A stretch of 64,000 nucleotides of DNA. It comes from Gibbula magus. Taxonomy: Eukaryota > Mollusca > Gastropoda > Trochida > Trochidae. Positions 48,001 to 57,343 of the stretch are shown here, in pieces. How positions within the stretch are numbered: position 1 is the first letter of the stretch; each line of letters starts with the position of its first letter. The stretch is from assembly GCA_936450465.1 (NCBI GenBank), contig OW388293.1:30943860-31007859 (forward strand), written 5' to 3'. The position numbers and the translations under genes were made by a program. The notes beneath the pieces were generated by a model. It saw nothing but the letters and a program-made list of their open reading frames with translations. It ran no database searches and was not told where the DNA came from.

Positions 48001-49848
48001 CGCGACATAGTCAATCTGAATCCGTTGCTGAGAGTGTGAAGTTAGTTACTTATTCGATATTGGACAATTCTGTCGCTGGCACCCGTTTCACAATACATAG
48101 GTTTATATAAGTATCAGCATATGTTAGCTCCGTCTCAAGGGTACATGTTAGCTATAACAAAGTTTTAGTTACGGCCTTGAACCAGCGCTGTGGGCGCGAC
48201 ATAGTCAATCTGAATCCGTTGCTGAGAGTGTGAAGTTAGTTACTTATTCGATATTGGACAATTCTGTCGCTGGCACCCGTTTCACAATACATAGGTTTAT
48301 ATAAGTATCAGCACATGTTAGCTCCGTCTCAAGGGTACATGTTAGCTATAACAAAGTTTTAGTTACGGCCTTGAACCAGCGCTGTGGGCGCGACATAGTC
48401 AATCTGAATCCGTTGCTGAGAGTGTGAAGTGAGTTACTTATTCGATATTGGACAATTCTGTCGCTGGCACCCGTTTCACAATACATAGGTTTATATAAGT
48501 ATCAGCACATGTTAGCTCCGTCTCAAGGGTACATGTTAGCTATAACAAAGTTTTAGTTACGGCCTTGAACCAGCGCTGTGGGCGCGACATAGTCAATCTG
48601 AATCCGTTGCTGAGAGTGTGAAGTTAGTTACTTATTCGATATTGGACAATTCTGTCGCTGGCACCCGTTTCACAATACATAGGTTTATATAAGTATCAGC
48701 ACATGTTAGCTCCGTCTCAAGGGTACATGTTAGCTATAACAAAGTTTTAGTTACGGCCTTGAACCAGCGCTGTGGGCGCGACATAGTCAATCTGAATCCT
48801 TTGCTGAGAGTGTGAAGTGAGTTACTTATTCGATATTGGACAATTCTGTCGCTGGCACCCGTTTCACAATACATAGGTTTATATAAGAATCAGCACATAT
48901 TAGCTTCGTCTCAAGGATACATTTTAGCTATAACAAACTTTTAGTTACGGCCTTGAACCAGCGCTGTGGGCTCGTCATAGGTCAATCCGAATCCGTTGCT
49001 GAGAGTGTGAAGTGAGTTACTTATTCGATATTGGACATTTCTGTCACTGGCATCCGTTTCAGAATACATAGGTTTATATAAGTATCAGCATATGTTAGCT
49101 CCGTCTCAAGGGTACATGTGAGCTATAACATGGTTTTAGTTACGGCCTTGAACCAGCGCTGTGGGCGCGACATAGTCAATCTGAATCCGTTGCTGAGAGT
49201 GTGAAGTGAGTTACTTATTCGATATTGGACATTTCTGTAGCTGGTACCCGTTTCAGAATACATAGGTTTATATAAGTATCAGTATATGTTAGCTCCGTCT
49301 CAAAGGTACATTTTAGCTATAACAAAGTTTTAGTTACGGCCTTGAACCAGCGCTGTGGGCGCGACATAGTCAATCTGAATCCGTTGCTGAGAGTGTGAAG
49401 TGAGTTACTTATTCGATATTGGACATTTCTGTAGCTGGCACCTTTTTCAAAATACATAGGTTTATATAAGTATCAGTATATGTTAGCTCCGTCTCAAAGG
49501 TACATTTTAGCTATAACAAAGTTTTAGTTACGGCCTTGAACCAGCGCTGTGGGCGCGACATAGTCAATCCGAATCCGTTGCTGAGAGTGTGAAGTTAGTT
49601 ACTTATTCGATATTGGACAATTCTGTCGCTGGCACCCGTTTCACAATACATAGGTTTATATAAGTATCAGCATATGTTAGCTCCGTCTCAAGGGTACATG
49701 TTAGCTATAACAAAGTTTTAGTTACGGCCTTGAACCAGCGCTGTGGGCTCGACATAGTCAATCTGAATCCGTTGCTGAGAGTGTGAAGTGAGTTACTTAT
49801 TCGATATTGGACAATTCTGTCGCTGGCACCCGTTTCACAATACATACG
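45095..49848. repeat. 194-bp satellite, 25 units
   Basis: GTCAATCTGAATCCG or a one-base variant starts units at 45095, 45290, 45485, 45679, 45873, 46067 and so on to 49757, every step being 194 or 195 bp. There are 24 complete units and one partial ending in CACAATACATA. The first units are the most diverged, as is common at array edges. Variant marks (GTTAG/GTGAG, ACAATTCTGTCGC/ACATTTCTGTAGC, CGCGACATA/CTCGTCATAG) are distributed in blocks. No sustained ORF runs through the array. Confidence 0.98.
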
Positions 49849-50095
49849 TAGCCTACATATGTAACAGGATTACGTGCGTACGATTATGTACGTGCTTACG
49901 CATAGGCCTGTGTATGTGCGTACGCATGGATACGTACGTGCCTACGCATACGTATGTGCCTACGCATTCGTAAGTTAGTGCGTGCGTATGTGCATACGTC
50001 AGCAGATTAGGACCTACGTGCGTGCAATTGCGTTCTTGCGTACGCTTTCGTACGTACTTGCGTATGCATACGTACGTGCGTGTGTCCCTGTGTGC
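49849..50095. repeat. CGTACG/TACGTGCG alternating purine-pyrimidine tract
   Basis: Imperfect tetramer and hexamer repeats (TACG, TGCGTACG, CATACGTATGTGC) run for about 245 bp directly after the last satellite unit. Long stretches alternate pyrimidine and purine, including GC and AC/GT steps, the sequence type that favours Z-DNA. The track's 61- and 96-codon ORFs here are by-products of the repeat. Confidence 0.85.
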
Positions 50096-50099
50096 GTAA

Positions 50100-50573
50100 A
50101 GCCTGCTTAATATTAAAATGATTAAAATGTCAGACAATAACATAATTCAGTTCAATTATGTCAAATGTTTTATGTCAAAGGAATTAAACTTAACGTTTCA
50201 TAAATATTGATTTAAATATTTCTATAAGAAAAAAAAATGTGATCGGAAAATGTGTAAATTTAAAAAAATATACTGTATGCAATAAATATTTACACAATTT
50301 AAAATATGTCCCGGCCAATATTTTATATACACAGATTACATAATATTTTGGGGTATCTGACATATTCTTTGACCTAATTTTGTTTTTGATTATCTGGAAT
50401 TATTTAATATTGATCATAACCTGAGGTCTCAAACATTGAGGTTAATTTTGTCAATCATATTTAATAAATAAACTTCGGTCATAAAAGGTAACAAAGTGAT
50501 AGAAATTAGTTATTTTATCTACTAAAATGATCTGTCAGGGTGCACTTGCACTTCTGCCACAGACGTCAGCTGT
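50100..50573. other. AT-rich stretch, nothing recognised
   Basis: Very AT-rich between the alternating tract and the ORF that follows; no repeat found. Confidence 0.5.
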
Positions 50574-51117
50574 TTGATTTGTCTCCCTTCGACTATCAAT
50601 GTAGCGTCGAAGACCGTCCCTTTGTTGTCTGCTGCACTGTGTTACCACTTACAGCTTGTCCAAACAAATGAATTTTTCCGATCTACTTCGGCTATTTCCG
50701 ACAATGACGTCACATCATCGAGTCATTTCACTGACGCAACAAGCCAAGTGCGAGAGGAATCCAGACTTTCGGTTGTAGATCACAGGCGCCAGACCCTAAA
50801 TATACACCTACGTATATCTACCTACCTATGTAACATATAAAGAAGGTATGACACTGCCGCCATTTTGAATCCTGGCATAGGACCGGAAATGTAAACTTGG
50901 ATCAGTCTACGAATGTTAAAAGGCGTATTTGACCCAGCAAACCAGTTCCGGTCCTATGCCAGGATTCAAAATGGCGGCAGTGTCATACCTTCTTTATATG
51001 TTACATAGGTAGGTAGATATACGTTGGTGTATATTTAGGGTCTGGCGCCTGTGTTGTAGATCTACCAGAATGCCAGCCCAAAGCTATTCAAGGATGCCCG
51101 ACATTCCACTGGTCAGC
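50574..51117 (+). pseudogene. Unrecognised ORF interrupted by a foldback insertion
   Basis: An ORF beginning MICLPSTINVASKTV at 50574 enters the foldback element at 50782. If the element and one copy of its 10-bp target duplication are ignored, the frame continues past VVD into PECQPKAIQGCPTFHWS and stops shortly after. This GC-richer stretch stands out from the AT-rich flanks. No domain is recognised, and a minus-strand exon or a chance ORF is equally possible. Confidence 0.2.
50782..51052. mobile_element. Foldback element: 107-bp inverted arms, 10-bp target duplication
   Basis: The arms 50782-50888 and 50946-51052 are complementary with a single mismatch; the loop is 57 bp. The outer ends are ACAGGCGCC and GGCGCCTGT. 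GTTGTAGATC flanks both sides (50772-50781 and 51053-51062). A 9-11-bp duplication with long terminal inverted repeats is typical of Mutator-like elements, so a MULE-derived MITE is the best guess. The near-perfect pairing implies recent arrival. Confidence 0.9.
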
Positions 51118-51119
51118 AA

Positions 51120-51964
51120 AGAAATTCAGCTGACAGCGACAGACCGACTTGCTCCACTTGAGTCAAAAGTTTGATCAAGACAAGAGAGGATCATGCCGTT
51201 GGGATTGCACTTGGATGATAGGTGACGTATATTTTGATGTACAGTTGTGTCGGGTAAAGATACGCGGAGGGTACAGTAAAGATATACGCAGTCGCACTGG
51301 CAAAAAATAGAACATAAACAAATGTAGAGACTGTATTGACTTCAATTATTGTTTGTTAGAATGATGTTGATTGACCAAAACAGTGACAAATTAGTAATTA
51401 CTGAAAATTTAAATAAATTGCAACAAATAAGACATTATAAAACATTTTGCTCTATCCAATACCAAATGTCATAGGAAACCAAAATATCTCTGCTCTACTG
51501 CCATGTGTATGATATAATCAAACTCTGACTGCGTATAAATCTTTAGCCTACACTTAATTGTTGACCTATGGAAATAGGGGGGTATAGTCATCTGATTACT
51601 TTCAGTGTCAATGTATTTAACAAGTCTACTTAAAATTTCTACATTAATGGGATTAATAAAAGCCCAAACCTTCATCTTGAGATAGATTTTTGACATGTTT
51701 TTACAGGTCAGTTATCTCTAAGGTGCGTAGCTTTACCCGACAGCATTGTGCAGAAGCCTATACACGTACGTATGCATGACATTCATGAATATGTTTAATA
51801 GTTCATTGTTAAAAAATAGATAGGCCTATACTTGAAACTAGAATCTAGTTTAATTTTCAATACTGTTTTATTTCTCAAGTAAAATTTTCTTTTCAATTAT
51901 CTGCCGTAAAATAATTGTGACAGAATTATTTCGGTTCACCTAATTTTTTTTTCGCCATGGACAA
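51120..51964. other. AT-rich stretch, nothing recognised
   Basis: There is no tandem or inverted repeat. A 75-codon minus-strand ORF at 51469-51696 has no recognisable motif and is probably chance. Confidence 0.5.
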
Positions 51965-53592
51965 TTTTTAGCTCATCAGGCCTGAAAGGCCCGGTGGGCT
52001 TAATTATGGCATGGCATGGCATGGCATGGCATGGTGTTTGGCGTCCGTCCGTCCGACGTCCATCTGTAAACTTTTTGCTTTTTCATCTTCTTCTCCAGAA
52101 CAATTAGACCTAGTTGACACTAATATTGTGTGCAGTCTTTAGCCAATGGAGATTCTAAGTTGTAGATTTGGTGACCCTGTGGCCCCAAATAAGGGCCTCA
52201 TAGGCCATGACCTAAAAACCTGTTTTCATCTTCTTCTCCAGAACAAATAGACCTAGAAGGCTCTAATATTGTGTGCATAGTCTTTAGCCAATGGAGATTC
52301 TAAATTGTAGATTTGATGACCCTGTGGCCCCAAATAAGGGCCTTACAGGCCATGACTTAAAGTCCTATTTTCATCTTCTTCTTAAGAACAAAAATACTTA
52401 GAAGGCTGAGATATTGTGTGCATAGTCTTTAGCCAATGGAGATTCTAAATTGTAGTATTGGTGACCCTGTGGCCCCAAATAAGGGCCTCACAGGCCATGA
52501 CCGAAAAATCTATTTTCGTCGTCTTCTCCGTAAAGAAAACATTTTATTGATTTAGAAGGCTGTATTATTGTGTCCAGACTCTGAAGCCAATGGAGATTCT
52601 AAATTGTAGATTTGGTGACCTGTGGCCCCAAATAATCCGACCTGACCCCCTGTCAAATATGGGCGTGCCAGGGGGGTCCACCCTAGACTCTTTAAACAAC
52701 TTCTCCTAAAAAACCATTTGATACAGAAAGTTACAATTTTCAGAAAAGGATCTTTATAAACATGTAGATGTAGACAACTTAGTTTGTTCATTTGGAAAAA
52801 ATGCCTCCTCAAATATGGGCGTTGAAGGTTGTTTTTAAACTCCTTTAATTTCACTCCAGGAACTAATAATGTTAAGAACCTAAAATGTGGCAAATCTCAT
52901 CTTTGTATGAAGGAGACCAAGACTTGAAAGTTTCATACTTTTACCTCTTAAATTAAAAACGTCAGAGCTATTTTAAATTCAGGATTCTTTTACTTACCTT
53001 AGTTGGTTTAGTCAGTGTTGTACATAGGATTGCATAATGCTATAATTAGATACAAGAGGAACAGTGATATGGGGTATTGGGTTACAGTAAGCTGGTGTGG
53101 GTTAGGGGTTGGGGGGATAGAGGGTGTGGGATGGGGTTGATTGGGGTCGGGTGGGTGAGGGCGGGGATGTTGACTGGGTGCATTTTTAGCTGCAAGCTAG
53201 TGTTTGTTTCATAGAAAGATGTTCTTTTTTTCTGTTTTGAAATTAATGGTTTGCATGTTTATGCTTTTAAGTTACTTTGTCTGAGCCTTCTTTTAACAGC
53301 ATGTTGACTGCATTTAATAATTGAATGAACCTCCTATCTGGCAGAGTAAGTATTAAATTAAAAAATATAAAATAAATTTTATTGAATTAGCAGTTAGTAC
53401 CTGGTCTGTTTGTCTTACTTAGCAAATAGTCATCACATTTTGTGACCCTTGGTTTGTATGATAAAATACTTAAAACTATGAAGCATGCAAAAGGATAACA
53501 GAGCAAATGGTTCTATTTATTCAGATCTTCAATCTTAAATAATAAATCATTCAAGTACTGATGAGCTACAGAGACCATGGCTCTATTTTTTA
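51965..53592 (+). mobile_element. Helentron-like non-autonomous element, family 1, copy d
   Basis: The left end is AGCTCATCAGGCCTGAAAGG at 51970, followed by about six GGCATGGCAT pentamers (52004-52033) and a GTCCGTCC tract. About four diverged units of about 145 bp (GGAGATTCTAA.TTGTAG, CCCTGTGGCCCCAAATAA) run to about 52640. A unique interior with a G-rich block follows, then GATGAGCT at 53560, hairpin AGAGACCATGGCTCT and a T-run. The first two-thirds of the unique interior are not seen in copies a-c and may be captured DNA. Confidence 0.85.
53070..53168 (+). other. G-rich tract with quadruplex-forming potential
   Basis: Many G-runs of three to six occur on the plus strand within about 100 bp (GGGTTAGGGGTTGGGGGG, AGGGTGTGGGATGGGG, TTGGGGTCGGGTGGG). 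The short spacers satisfy the usual quadruplex rule several times over. It lies inside a family 1 element. Confidence 0.8.
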
Positions 53593-53729
53593 TAATTGGC
53601 GATTATCTACTGTCCCATACGTAGAGCTAAAAGTACATTACAGTGACGTACCAAAAGTATTGCAACAATATGTTTTCCTATAGGATCCCATGTTATCAAA
53701 TACTTATGTCAATTCAATATTTGTTCCAG

Positions 53730-53837
53730 GTAATAAACGACACTGTCGAAGGTCATCGCAGGACGGCGCCATAGGACCAGGGGAAACGAATCTTGAGTTG
53801 ACAAGTTTCCACCTGCCTGCCAGCGTTACTGGGAGAG
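53730..53837 (+). CDS. Candidate internal exon, 108 bp
   Basis: TTTGTTCCAG precedes 53730 (acceptor-like) and GTGAGA follows 53837 (donor-like). The 108-bp stretch between is an exact multiple of three and open in one frame (GNKRHCRRSSQDGAIGPGET...). It is clearly GC-richer than its flanks. It is part of a 75-codon ORF at 53690-53917. No protein family is recognised, and the short length means chance cannot be excluded. Confidence 0.2.
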
Positions 53838-53919
53838 GTGAGACTCAGAGAGCCCGCATTGAGTCAAAGACATCATTTCCAATGCCAGGTTTCATGTATT
53901 CAGACTTCATTTGTTGAAT

Positions 53920-55076
53920 GTGTCAATTCATAAATTAATTGCGTGCAGTGAAATTCTGAAATAAGTTTTAAAATATTTGATTTGCAAACATTTTGGAAGT
54001 CAATTAACAACAATTAAGAAATCATAAAATGTCATAAATTGTATTATTTGTAAATTCTAATAGAATAATGATATGTCAATATATCAAGGCATAAGGGTAG
54101 ATGTGTGAAGGGTAATCTTCATATACCTTGACTTGTAAAGAATATCTATGATTTAAGTAATTAGTATAAATATAGCATTCTTTCATAATTAGAATATTCC
54201 AAGAAATCTGATTGAGGCATTTGCTAAATGGGCATCTCATCGATTTGGACTTAGTCTTTTTCAAGGGTGTATTCGTTTCCGGAGCAGATCTCTAAAACTG
54301 TGTGACCAATCATCACCAAACTTGGTATACTGTCTCTCCATATCGTGTAGATGTGCCTTTTGGGGGTTAGAGATAATTTAATTTTTTTTTTATTAATGTG
54401 GAGTTGATAGGTTATTTATTCAAGTTGAATTATACAGAGAACATTAATGGTGCTTTATGATAGTATTGTTTAGAGGTTTCGAGCATTTGAGGAAGGGGGA
54501 GACATCTGTTTTTACGGGTAAAAACACTTTCTAGTTTTTATTTCTCGTTATTAATGCAGTATTGAACTTAGTGCTTAGCATAAGTGAAAAATAAGGGTAA
54601 TATGACTAAGTTGGATTGAAAGTTGGAGCGGGGGACATCACAGTGCATCACATGCACATATTTCTAGTTAAAAACATAATTCTAATATTTCTTTGAGAGA
54701 ATGAACATTTTGTAAAAATTCTGAAACTAATAATATACAATATGTGTATTTTTAGTTGCAGTACCTGCAGGCCCAGGTATAAACTAGATGGGTGCAAACG
54801 GTTCCAGTGGTCAGAATAACAAGGACAATACAGACAGACTCATGTTGACCCCTACAACAGTGTTGTGAGACGACGCTTATCAGAGGGATGATGACAGATT
54901 GTACCAGTCCTGACATGCTCAAGTATGTTTATATTACTGTTTAATATTATTGATCTGATAAAGCCAATATATGTCCTCATTTCTAGCTCATCACTCTCCA
55001 GAATTTACATTCGTATAAGCTAGAATCTTGTGTGTAGAATTTGTGGTCAATTGACAATCTACATTGTAACTGACAT
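53920..55076. other. Mostly AT-rich sequence; one possible noncoding exon near 54768-54920
   Basis: TTTTTAGTTGCAG (acceptor-like) leads into a GC-richer stretch of about 150 bp that ends at AAGTATGTTT (donor-like). All three frames contain stops, so if it is an exon it is untranslated. The remainder shows nothing recognisable. Confidence 0.25.
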
Positions 55077-55159
55077 CAGGGCTAGAAACACTAGTCCTTC
55101 AGCCCGAGGCTAGTAAAAAAATACCTTTGGCTATCAAAATTTGGATACTTCTAGCCCTG
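55077..55159. mobile_element. Small CAGGGCTAG MITE, copy 1
   Basis: The ends are CAGGGCTAG and CTAGCCCTG (perfect 9-bp inverted ends); length 83 bp. CAGGGCT-type ends occur in hAT-derived MITEs. No 8-bp target duplication is visible. Confidence 0.6.
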
Positions 55160-55187
55160 TGGGTCAGAACAATTTCTGAATCACATT

Positions 55188-55278
55188 CAGGGCTAGAAAT
55201 TAACACTACCGTAGTCCTTCGGCCCGAGTCAAATAAAAATGATGTCATGCTAGCAAATACTAGCTTCTGCTAGCCCTG
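55188..55278. mobile_element. Small CAGGGCTAG MITE, copy 2
   Basis: CAGGGCTAGAAATTAACACT at the left and CTAGCCCTG at the right, 91 bp, with an internal GTCCTTCGGCCCGAG shared with copy 1. A partial third copy (GGGCTAG..CTAGCCCTG) lies at 55473-55503. Confidence 0.6.
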
Positions 55279-55578
55279 TGGGCCTCTAAATATTCCTGAA
55301 TCATTAAGGAAGACACAAAGTATGAGTAGAGATTCTTGTCTTTATCAGCAACTATGGGTACATCAGATGTGAATGATTTAAGTGGGGAAAATATTTGCCT
55401 TTGTAGTTCAAACTTAAAATTCTATAACTGTTAGATTACTCGCAGATACTGGTTACTAGTGATACTCCTATTGGGCTAGTAAAAATCTGAACGACTAGCC
55501 CTGCAGACTACTTTATGTTTGAGGTTAGTTTTATACCCCTGCCTTTGAAATACTCAATCATAGCAAGAGACAGTCATT

Positions 55579-56691
55579 AGCAGCTCCGACATAGTCGGAG
55601 CTGCTATCAGTTTTTGTGAAGTTTCCGCCGCCGCGTTTTGTATTCGCTATAACTTTTTTCCTAGAAGGTTTTGAGAACTCATTGACAAAACTTCTTACTT
55701 ATGCCCCTGGGGAATTTTTTTGACATGTTCGCATTCAAGATCAAAGGTCAAGGTCACGAGTTCTGAAATCGCTAAAAAAATCCTTGTAAACATGATAACT
55801 TAAAAAATATTTGTGCTCTTATTTGTTGTATATCAACTATGGAGAAAGGCCAAGATTTGAAAAGGTTTTCGCTAACATCCGTCAATGTTCAAGGTCATAG
55901 CGAGGTCACAACTTAAGCATGCTTTTGCGAAAATGTCTTATTTCAACTATTAACACTTTGAATCATTACATGATTTTGATACACAATGAACAGTGATCAC
56001 TGATTGTGGGACCTTGAATTTTAAAGGTCAAGGTCACGAGATAGAGTCAAGGTCACCAGTTCTGGAAACACTAAATAACTTTTTTCAATGAAGGTATCAA
56101 CACCTCATATATATAGCTTCTTTCTTGTACATCTGGGGAATTATTTTGACATGCTCACATTCAATGTCAAAGGTCAAGGTCATGAGTTCTTAAATCACTA
56201 CAATAATCCTTGTAAACATGATAACTTTAACAAATTTTGTGCTGTCAGGCTCTTATTTGATATATATCAGCTACGGAGAAAGACCAAGATTTGAAAACGT
56301 TTTCGCTAAAATCTGTCAAAGGTCAAGGTCACAGCAAGGTCACAACTTTTTGCTATTTTTGCTATTGTGAATGCCTTATGTTAACAATGAACACTTTGAG
56401 TCATTGCATGATGGTTATACACAATGAAAAGTAATCATTGATGGTGTGACCTTGAAGGTCAAAGGTCAAGGTCATGAGATATTGGTTAAGGCCATGTTAA
56501 TCCTTTGATCCAATTTTGAAATCAGAAATAGGTTTTAAGAACAAACTTGTGAAAAGTGACCCCAGTGTTGATTCAACTTGTTAGAATAACTTGAATAATG
56601 AACAATTTTTTGTCCAAAAAAATTCCCATTTTATTTATGCTGAGGAGAAGGCGGAACAGGGAAAGGAGAGACCCAAAGTTTCGGAGCTGCT
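55579..56691 (+). mobile_element. Family 3 element with AGCAGCTCCGA ends and AAGGTCAAGGTCA repeats
   Basis: The left end is a perfect hairpin, AGCAGCTCCGAC..GTCGGAGCTGCT, at 55579-55605. The right end is TCGGAGCTGCT at 56681-56691, inverted relative to the left. The interior contains two units of about 424 bp (CTTGTAAACATGATAAC at about 55783 and 56207). AAAGGTCAAGGTCA occurs at least five times. The plan (terminal hairpin, inverted ends, internal tandem units) resembles families 1 and 2 but no CGTCCGTC tract is present. Noncoding. Confidence 0.65.
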
Positions 56692-56694
56692 CTG

Positions 56695-57295
56695 CATTTG
56701 CGGTGTCCCACAAACGCTCAACTAGTCTTAACAAGTAATTGAATGGAAAAAAGTGTGTCTTTCAAACACAGAAGTTTAGATTTATCAATACGGAGTCGAC
56801 TTTATCAATATGGATTGATGCAACTTTAGCTGGGCAGCAGTAGTAGTCAAAATAAGAACTCAACCCTGCAGACTACCATGTGTTTCAATTTAATTTCTAC
56901 CCCTGGACATTGAACTAAGCTCTGGAAGATTAATATGTAATACGTTATAGTAGTGGCTCTGTGGCTTATTAGGTATTTAACCTTTTCACCACTAAGAAAC
57001 CTGAATGCTTATACGTTTACTTGCCTAATTTTGTAGTTTTTAGGTGTGTAGGGGTGAAAGGGTTAAAACCACTGTAGCATGCAAGGATTGGGAAAGACCT
57101 TTGACATTGGGTCATTTAAAGAGCTTTGAGTAATTTTCTCGATTTTAATTGGGCCATTCTCCTATTTGGCAATAGTAAAATTTCAAATTTGAATGAGTCA
57201 TTTTTTCTTCCAATGTGCAAAATAGCTCATGGCTCCTACCTTCCCCAATGCCTAAGCATGTTTTTTTCTAATTATTTTATTCTCAAATTTTCAAT
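56695..57295. other. AT-rich stretch, nothing recognised
   Basis: No repeats found. A 94-codon ORF at 57126-57410 runs into the following repeats and is taken as chance. Confidence 0.5.
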
Positions 57296-57343
57296 TTTTA
57301 GCTCATCAGGCCTGAAAGGCCCGATGGGCTTATGGCATGGCAT
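57296..57343 (+). mobile_element. Family 1 left-end stump, copy e
   Basis: TTTTTAGCTCATCAGG and the GGCCTGAAAGGCC-type hairpin are present to GGCATGGCATC; the ACGT-rich satellite then begins at CCCAGCTAACAC. No right-hand remnant of a family 1 element was found after the satellite. Confidence 0.85.

Noticed and set aside
44458..49848. CRISPR-like array
   Set aside because: Units are head-to-tail with no unique spacers, and the surrounding sequence is eukaryotic.
49788..50143. ORFs rich in Thr, Tyr, His and Val over the CGTACG tract
   Set aside because: They arise from the simple repeat and have no independent support.
53098..53120. Internal telomeric repeat
   Set aside because: Only a single TTAGGGG-like word occurs; the tract is generally G-rich and not a TTAGGG array.
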